A DNA stretch of 64,000 nt, from assembly GCF_000018405.1 (NCBI RefSeq), contig NC_009943.1:1863001-1927000 (forward strand), read 5' to 3'. Positions 59,458 through 64,000 of this stretch are shown piece by piece. Numbering within the stretch: position 1 is the stretch's first letter; every line of letters starts with the position of its first letter. The DNA is from Desulfosudis oleivorans Hxd3 (GTDB lineage: Bacteria; Desulfobacterota; Desulfobacteria; Desulfobacterales; Desulfosudaceae). Both the position numbers and the translations under genes were made by a program. Under the pieces are notes generated by a model. It made no database searches, was not told the DNA's origin, and saw only the letters and a program-made list of their open reading frames with translations.

Positions 59458-59535
59458 CGGTGTCCGCCCGAAGCCGCCGGCTTTGTCCCTGACGCGGAAT
59501 CGGCAAAACCCATACTCGCCATAAAGAAAGGTCCC

Positions 59536-60459
59536 ATGATGCTGAGTCCAAATGCCAGGCTTTTCAATTTTTATCTTAAATATTGTATCAAGCCGATACA
59601 GGTGTTTCTGCCCACAGACCGTCCCTTTGTGATGCTTGGGATACGAAAAGTGGTGAATACCGGTCGACGGCTGATCAACCGGGTGCCGGCTTTTGTTTCC
59701 ATTCAGCAGGTGGATGCCGGGGGTGTGCCGGGAGAGTGGGTAACGGCCGGAAGTGCCGTTGATTCAAAAAGGATCATTTTTTATCTGCATGGCGGCGGCT
59801 ATTTTTTCTGTTCCCCCAAAACCCACCGGGCCATTACCTGGCGCCTTTCCAGGGAGACAAAGGCCAGGGTGCTGAGCCTGGATTACCGAATGGTCCCGGA
59901 ATATACGGTGGATGAGTGCCGCACGGACGCGGTAAGCGCTTACTGCTGGCTGCTTGATCAGGGCCATGACCCGGCCGATATCGTTATCGGCGGCGATTCC
60001 GCCGGCGGCGGGCTGACCCTGCTGACCCTGCAGGCGCTCAAGCAAAAGGAGGTGCCGCTGCCCCGGGCCGCCTTCTGCCTCTCCCCGTTCGCGGATATGA
60101 GCCGCACCAGCCCCACCTTTATCACCAACGCGAAAAAGAGCCATCTGTTTCACAAAAACGCGCTCAGAAAAGTGGAAGCCTATCTCTCCACGGGCCGGGA
60201 CCCTTACGATCCCGCCATATCCCCGGCCTTTGGCGATTTTTCCGGCCTGCCGCCGCTTTTTATTCAGGCGGCCGACACGGAACTGCTGCTGCACGACTCC
60301 CTGCTGGTGGCAAAAAACGCTTTAAAGGCAGGTGTTCCGGTCGATCTGAACATCTGGCACAACCTGCCGCACGTGTTTTCCGTGTTTGCCGATATTCTGC
60401 CGGAGGGCAAAAGGGGGATAAAGCAGATCGCCGGGTTCGTAAACCGCCATCTTTCTTAA
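59536..60459 (+). CDS. HSL-family alpha/beta hydrolase (esterase/lipase)
   Basis: This 307-residue protein of the hormone-sensitive-lipase group shows FYLHGGGYFFCSP with the HGGG oxyanion motif, LDYRMVPEYTVDECRTDA, VIGGDSAGGGLTLLTL with the nucleophile Ser, FIQAADTELLLHDS with the acid Asp, and LPHVFSVFADI with the catalytic His. It probably hydrolyses short to medium acyl esters in the cytoplasm. AAAGGTCCC precedes the ATG. It is convergent with the beta-helix lipoprotein gene, stops 13 bases apart. Confidence 0.9.
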   Translation: MMLSPNARLFNFYLKYCIKPIQVFLPTDRPFVMLGIRKVVNTGRRLINRVPAFVSIQQVDAGGVPGEWVTAGSAVDSKRIIFYLHGGGYFFCSPKTHRAITWRLSRETKARVLSLDYRMVPEYTVDECRTDAVSAYCWLLDQGHDPADIVIGGDSAGGGLTLLTLQALKQKEVPLPRAAFCLSPFADMSRTSPTFITNAKKSHLFHKNALRKVEAYLSTGRDPYDPAISPAFGDFSGLPPLFIQAADTELLLHDSLLVAKNALKAGVPVDLNIWHNLPHVFSVFADILPEGKRGIKQIAGFVNRHLS

Positions 60460-60472
60460 TCCGGACCGGCCT

Positions 60473-62581
60473 TCACAAGGCGGCTTCAATGGCGCCGATG
60501 TCACCAAAGTCGTTGACGGGCCGGGGCCGCTGGTTCTGGTCCGTGCCGGTCAGCCAGTAGAATTCGCTGCTGTAAGTGGCAATATAAAAAGAGATGCCGG
60601 GGTTTTCACTCAAATTGCCTGACGCGGGAAACAGGGCCAGCCACTGGTCGTCACCGATAAGTTCATCACCCAGAGACGGCACCGCATCTTTCAGGGCATC
60701 GTCAAAGGCGTGCCAGAAGAGAATCAGCGGAAAATTTTCAGGTTCTTTCACCCAGGTGTCGCCGGGCCCGAAAAAGGCAATGTCGGCCACGGTGTCAATG
60801 GGGTTGCCCGAGGGGTCTTCATAGTCCTCTCCGGCAAGGTAATCATTAAAATCGCTGATAAAGGCGGCGGCAAAACCGGAGCCGGAGCCAACAATGTTTT
60901 TTTCCACCCGGTCAAGAAATATCTCCAGAAAGTTATCTTCGCCGGAACGGGTCTCGTACTGGGCAAATACTTCAGGCACCAGGTAGGCGCTCCCGGGAAT
61001 CCGGTCAACCGCGCTTCCGGCCGGCTGGTAAAAAAGCACCACGGCGTTTCCCAGGTTGTGTCCCTCGGAATCAATAAACGGGGAAAACGCCATTCCGGTC
61101 CCTGTATCAACCACGTCATCCATGTGCACCCCACCGATGTCACCCGCCTTGGGATAGTGCTTCCGGCAGAGGGAGCGCCAGCCCAATTCCCCCACGGGCA
61201 CCAGCATCTGTGAAAAATCGATAACCCCGATGCGGTTGTATCCCCGGCTCTCAAAGTAGAGCAGCGATCCCGTGAAAATATCCTGGTCCCAGGTGCCCCC
61301 GCCGCTGTTGTCCGTAACGGTATTGCCGGCAATAATGCTGTGGCCGATGGTCATGCGCTCCGCGGCGTGGGCCAGGCCGATGGTGGCGGCAACGCCGCCG
61401 GCAAGGCTGCATTTGCCCAGAAGGTCCTCCCGCCAGTAACCGGATACGTGGTTGTCCACAATGGTGCAAGACTGAAGCTCCATGTTGCCGTTGGACATGT
61501 AGATGCCGCCCCCGCGCCAGTATCCGTAAGGGGAAAACTCGCCATCCACCACGTTCCATGCCACCGTGCAGTTCACCAGCTTCAGGGTTTTGGAATTGCC
61601 GATGCCCCCGCCATCGGAATAGACGCCGGCTCCGTAGGCGGTTTTTGCGGTCAGGCGGTTTCCCGTAACCGCGCAGCGCTCCAGCAGGGACTGCCGCAGC
61701 GGGTGCGCCGCGCCGCCCACGGCAAAGACACCGCCGCCCGATGTGCCCGACCCCAGGCAGACGTTGCCGGAGACCACGCAGTCCGTCAGTTCCACCACAT
61801 CGGCGTAGATGCCGCCGCCAAAGGCGCCCTGGTCCCGTTCCGGGTAAGTGTCCGCCGACTTGTCACAGAGATTGCCGTAAATCGTGCAATTTGAAAGCCG
61901 GGCCAGCCCCCACACGGCAACACCGCCGCCACGGGCCAGGGTTGCCGTCTGCGAAGAGCTGTTGCCGGGATCAATGTCAAGCGAAGCCACGCTCCTGCCG
62001 CCGGTAACCGTCACGTTGGTCATGGTCAGGTCCCCGTAGACGGCAAGGACACGGGCCTCAATACCATCCCCGCAGCGGATGGTAATGCCCGCCGGCAGGG
62101 CGGACGCGTCGATAACAACGTCCCTGGCGGCATATAACGCGGAGGGCCCGTAATCGCGTTCCACATAGCCTTTGAGCACGCTGACGGGAATGCCCGTGTC
62201 CGGGTCGGTCTCCATCTCCATCCACTCTCCCACCAGCACCGTATGAGCCTGGCCGACCACGGAGAGTTCGATGGTGCCGCCGTTCAGCGACGGGTCAAAG
62301 ACGATCTTCTGCCCGGATTGTGCCATGGCCAGGGCGGACCGAAGGGTCACGGTCTCCGCTTCCGCCATTTCCGCATCGGCCAGGGTGTTGACAACAATGT
62401 CGGGAAGGGCCGGCTCGACCGGCTCGGAAGGCTCGGAAGGGGAGGGGACCGCTTTTTCAGGCGGTACATATCCGCCGCCGCTGTCGCAGCCTGTTCCCAT
62501 AACCACCATCAGGCCGGTCAGAACAACAATTGCCAGGCAGCCATGGCAAACCGTATGGAAAAAATTCTTTTTTTGTTTCAT
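60473..62581 (-). CDS. Beta-helix, choice-of-anchor-Q-type lipoprotein
   Basis: This 702-residue exported protein has a lipoprotein signal (AIVVLTGLMVVMGTGC), then a Ser/Pro/Glu linker. The right-handed beta-helix region has repeating strands such as LTMTNVTVTGGRSV, ARLSNCTIYGNLCD, VELTDCVVSGNVCL and MELQSCTIVDNHVSG, and IVVNTLADAEMAEAE at the front. The last 200 residues form a different domain (GDIGGVHMDDVVDTG, NDFGDIGAIEAAL). It resembles cell-surface adhesin- or pectate-lyase-like proteins. ATG 62581 follows GAGGAG. Function unknown. Confidence 0.82.
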   Translation of the reverse strand: MKQKKNFFHTVCHGCLAIVVLTGLMVVMGTGCDSGGGYVPPEKAVPSPSEPSEPVEPALPDIVVNTLADAEMAEAETVTLRSALAMAQSGQKIVFDPSLNGGTIELSVVGQAHTVLVGEWMEMETDPDTGIPVSVLKGYVERDYGPSALYAARDVVIDASALPAGITIRCGDGIEARVLAVYGDLTMTNVTVTGGRSVASLDIDPGNSSSQTATLARGGGVAVWGLARLSNCTIYGNLCDKSADTYPERDQGAFGGGIYADVVELTDCVVSGNVCLGSGTSGGGVFAVGGAAHPLRQSLLERCAVTGNRLTAKTAYGAGVYSDGGGIGNSKTLKLVNCTVAWNVVDGEFSPYGYWRGGGIYMSNGNMELQSCTIVDNHVSGYWREDLLGKCSLAGGVAATIGLAHAAERMTIGHSIIAGNTVTDNSGGGTWDQDIFTGSLLYFESRGYNRIGVIDFSQMLVPVGELGWRSLCRKHYPKAGDIGGVHMDDVVDTGTGMAFSPFIDSEGHNLGNAVVLFYQPAGSAVDRIPGSAYLVPEVFAQYETRSGEDNFLEIFLDRVEKNIVGSGSGFAAAFISDFNDYLAGEDYEDPSGNPIDTVADIAFFGPGDTWVKEPENFPLILFWHAFDDALKDAVPSLGDELIGDDQWLALFPASGNLSENPGISFYIATYSSEFYWLTGTDQNQRPRPVNDFGDIGAIEAAL

Positions 62582-62840
62582 GCAGCTCCTCGTTTTTTTT
62601 GCAGACCGGAAACCGGTAACTGGAAACACAGATCATCAATAACAATGCTTGTATCATATATCAACAGGTCGCTGTTTCACAGTTAACAATATTGGATCTT
62701 CTCCGATTTGGTGGTTGCGCAGGGTTCAGGGATTCAAGGGGTCGAGGGTCCAATGGCTTGTTTTTGAAAGACTTATAAAGGCCCTACATCTGTTTTTGTC
62801 GCTGTTTTATTATTATCCCAAGAGGTTTTGTCTTTTTCTG
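62582..62840. other. Intergenic region upstream of the MarR promoter
   Basis: No gene or RNA is recognisable in this gap, which continues to 62902 with the promoter described below. GGGTTCAGGGATTCAAGGGG and GTCGAGGGTCC around 62720-62750 form short degenerate repeats of the GGGTTCA type. The first 120 bases, upstream of the beta-helix gene, are AT-rich. Confidence 0.4.
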
Positions 62841-62883
62841 TTGACAGAGGGCAGGCAGGAGCCTTATGGTTTGCATACTAACC
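62841..62883 (+). promoter_or_regulatory. marR promoter with overlapping candidate MarR operator
   Basis: TTGACA (62841-62846), 18 bases and TATGGT (62865-62870) form a near-consensus promoter. TTTGCATACTAACC (62870-62883) overlaps its start site and matches 12 of 14 bases of the palindromic site at 63339-63352. The arrangement implies autorepression by the MarR protein encoded 20 bases downstream. Confidence 0.6.
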
Positions 62884-62902
62884 ATATTTAAGGATTTTCC
62901 GA

Positions 62903-63325
62903 ATGACGACAGATACCGCCCAGGCCCCGGAGTGTATGATTTTTCTGCTTTCCAAGGCCTATCAGAAAGGCCACGGCCTGGTGAAAAAACGGCTTTTGCC
63001 CTTCGGCCTCACCAACATGCAGTACGTGATCCTGGAAACCCTCTGGATGCAGGACGGCCTGACCGCCGTGGAGTTGAGTATGATCCTGGCCATTGACAAG
63101 GCCACACTTTCCGGGGTTCTGGAGCGGATGGCCGAAGGCGGATGGATAGAGAAACAAAATGATGACAGGGACCGTCGCGCGATCCGGGTGTTTCTCACCG
63201 CCAGGGCGAACCGTATGAAAGAATCCCTTCAAAAAGAGCGGCAGGCGGCAAACGATGAGCTGCTCTCCATGTTCACGATCGAAGAAAAGGTGCTGCTGCG
63301 CAGGCTGTTAAAAGACATGGCGTAG
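62903..63325 (+). CDS. MarR family transcriptional regulator
   Basis: This 140-residue winged-helix regulator shows LLPFGLTNMQYVILETLWMQ, LTAVELSMILAIDKATLSGV (recognition helix) and ERMAEGGWIEKQNDDRDRRAIRVFLT (wing), with flanking dimerisation helices. MarR proteins usually repress a neighbouring gene until a ligand binds. Its nearest candidate target is the molybdopterin oxidoreductase starting 60 bases later, with a matching palindrome between. Confidence 0.9.
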   Translation: MTTDTAQAPECMIFLLSKAYQKGHGLVKKRLLPFGLTNMQYVILETLWMQDGLTAVELSMILAIDKATLSGVLERMAEGGWIEKQNDDRDRRAIRVFLTARANRMKESLQKERQAANDELLSMFTIEEKVLLRRLLKDMA

Positions 63326-63338
63326 CCGTTTCTTTCTA

Positions 63339-63352
63339 TTTGTATACAAACC
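63339..63352. promoter_or_regulatory. Candidate MarR operator before the molybdopterin oxidoreductase
   Basis: TTTGTATACAAACC contains the perfect 12-bp palindrome TTTGTATACAAA. It lies between the marR stop and the oxidoreductase ribosome-binding site (GGAGG at 63374). Its near copy at 62870-62883 supports a common regulator. Confidence 0.6.
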
Positions 63353-63384
63353 AAACAGGTGATCTTCACCGCTGGAGGTTTCCA

Positions 63385-64000
63385 ATGGAACAGTGGCACA
63401 AAACAGGATGCGTGCTCTGCGCCCAGAACTGCGGGTTGCAGGTTTTGGTGGAAAACAACCGCATGGTCAAGGTAAAGCCGGATAAAGACAACCCCCGCAG
63501 CCGGGGCTATGCCTGCCGAAAAGGGCTGAACGTTATTTATCATCAATACCCCGCCGACCGGATCACCACCCCCCTGAAACGGGTCGGCGCGGAGTTTGTG
63601 CCGATCTCCTGGGACCAGGCAGCCACGGAGATCGCGGAAAAACTGCGCGCCACCGTTAATGCCCACGGGCCCAGAAGCGTGGCGTACATGGGGGCCAGCT
63701 CCCAGGGCGGCCACATGGAGGCGGCCTTTGGCCTGACGATACTGCGCGCCCTGGGCTCCCAGAATTTTTACTCTTCCGCGGGCCAGGAGTTTTCAGGCCA
63801 CTGGTGGGTGTTCGGTCGCATGCTGGGCCGGCAGTACAGTGTCACCGGCCCGGACGAGCACAACTGCGACATGCTGGTGGCCTGGGGCTGGAACGGTATG
63901 GAAAGCCACCAGGTGCCCCGTGCCCCCATCGTGTTAAAGGAGGTCGCCGACAACCCGGACAAGCTCCTGGTCGCCATCGACCCCCGCCGCAGCGAAACCG
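63385..64000 (+). CDS. Molybdopterin-dependent oxidoreductase (partial, 5' end only)
   Basis: The visible 205 codons show the N-terminal 4Fe-4S motif of the DMSO-reductase family, Cys-9, Cys-12, Cys-16 and Cys-44 (CVLCAQNC, then GYACRKGL). Typical blocks PLKRVGAEFVPISWDQAATE, GPRSVAYMGAS and LLVAIDPRRSET follow. The Mo/W ligand and substrate region lie beyond base 64000, so formate dehydrogenase, polysulfide or thiosulfate reductase or another member cannot be decided. There is no twin-arginine signal, so the protein is probably cytoplasmic. GGAGG precedes the ATG. Proximity and a shared operator suggest MarR control. Confidence 0.85.
   Translation, partial: MEQWHKTGCVLCAQNCGLQVLVENNRMVKVKPDKDNPRSRGYACRKGLNVIYHQYPADRITTPLKRVGAEFVPISWDQAATEIAEKLRATVNAHGPRSVAYMGASSQGGHMEAAFGLTILRALGSQNFYSSAGQEFSGHWWVFGRMLGRQYSVTGPDEHNCDMLVAWGWNGMESHQVPRAPIVLKEVADNPDKLLVAIDPRRSET

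Overview
The window looks like a chromosomal segment from an anaerobic, moderately GC-rich bacterium, most likely a sulfate-reducer-type member of the Desulfobacterota (former Deltaproteobacteria). No sulfate-reduction gene lies in the window, so this is inference. It rests on a thiolase plus DUF35 plus acyl-CoA dehydrogenase cluster of the kind found in anaerobic degraders, many Fe-S oxidoreductases (a ferredoxin-nitroreductase, a short old-yellow-enzyme-like reductase with a Cys cluster, a molybdopterin oxidoreductase), LarE, and the DUF3047, TIGR04282 and TIGR04283 families.

Layout. 1-5891 (minus strand): trpEGDCFB operon, entering off the left edge in trpB and preceded by a full attenuation leader: promoter, a 30-codon leader peptide with a WWWWVW run, and two tandem terminators. 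5912-11205: a mobile-type palindromic repeat, cinA, an amidohydrolase, a small membrane protein, glycerate kinase and yqgE. 11541-14657: a dynamin-like GTPase followed by an orphan ParA ATPase. 14971-17637 (minus): Ser/Thr kinase-TPR protein and an FKBP lipoprotein. 17793-26276 (plus): DUF2400 protein, DUF89 protein, TrmO-like enzyme, a large TPR lipoprotein, a membrane coiled-coil protein, an aminotransferase and an RlmD/TrmA-type RNA methyltransferase. 26325-32878: PCC-domain protein, a structured leader with a PilZ operon, alpha/beta hydrolase, nitroreductase, lipoprotein, coaBC and an MlaD-like protein. 33391-39179: glnS, larE, a Lys/Ala-tailed membrane protein, a decayed TVP38/TMEM64 gene and a MerA-like reductase.

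39258-52260 is the most interesting accessory unit. A MerR-TetR fusion regulator, cotranscribed with a PaaY/gamma-carbonic-anhydrase-like protein, faces a ten-gene plus-strand operon: thiolase, DUF35 protein, enoyl-CoA hydratase, acyl-CoA dehydrogenase, CoA ligase, OYE-like reductase, COG2159 amidohydrolase, SDR, exported START protein and acetoacetyl-CoA synthetase. Together these could activate an acid to a CoA thioester, beta-oxidise it and recover acetoacetate. The substrate is unknown. CTATAGACT motifs in the divergent promoter are candidate operators.

52566-64000: DUF3047 protein, a fused TIGR04282-TIGR04283 protein, lipoproteins, a receiver-HisKA protein without an ATPase domain, GerMN protein plus EF-G, an HSL-type hydrolase, a beta-helix lipoprotein, and a MarR regulator beside a molybdopterin oxidoreductase cut by the right edge, with a shared candidate operator.

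A genome-scale theme is a set of degenerate hexamer arrays ([A/C]TCGNN) placed just 3' of genes at nine loci, several with inverted arms.
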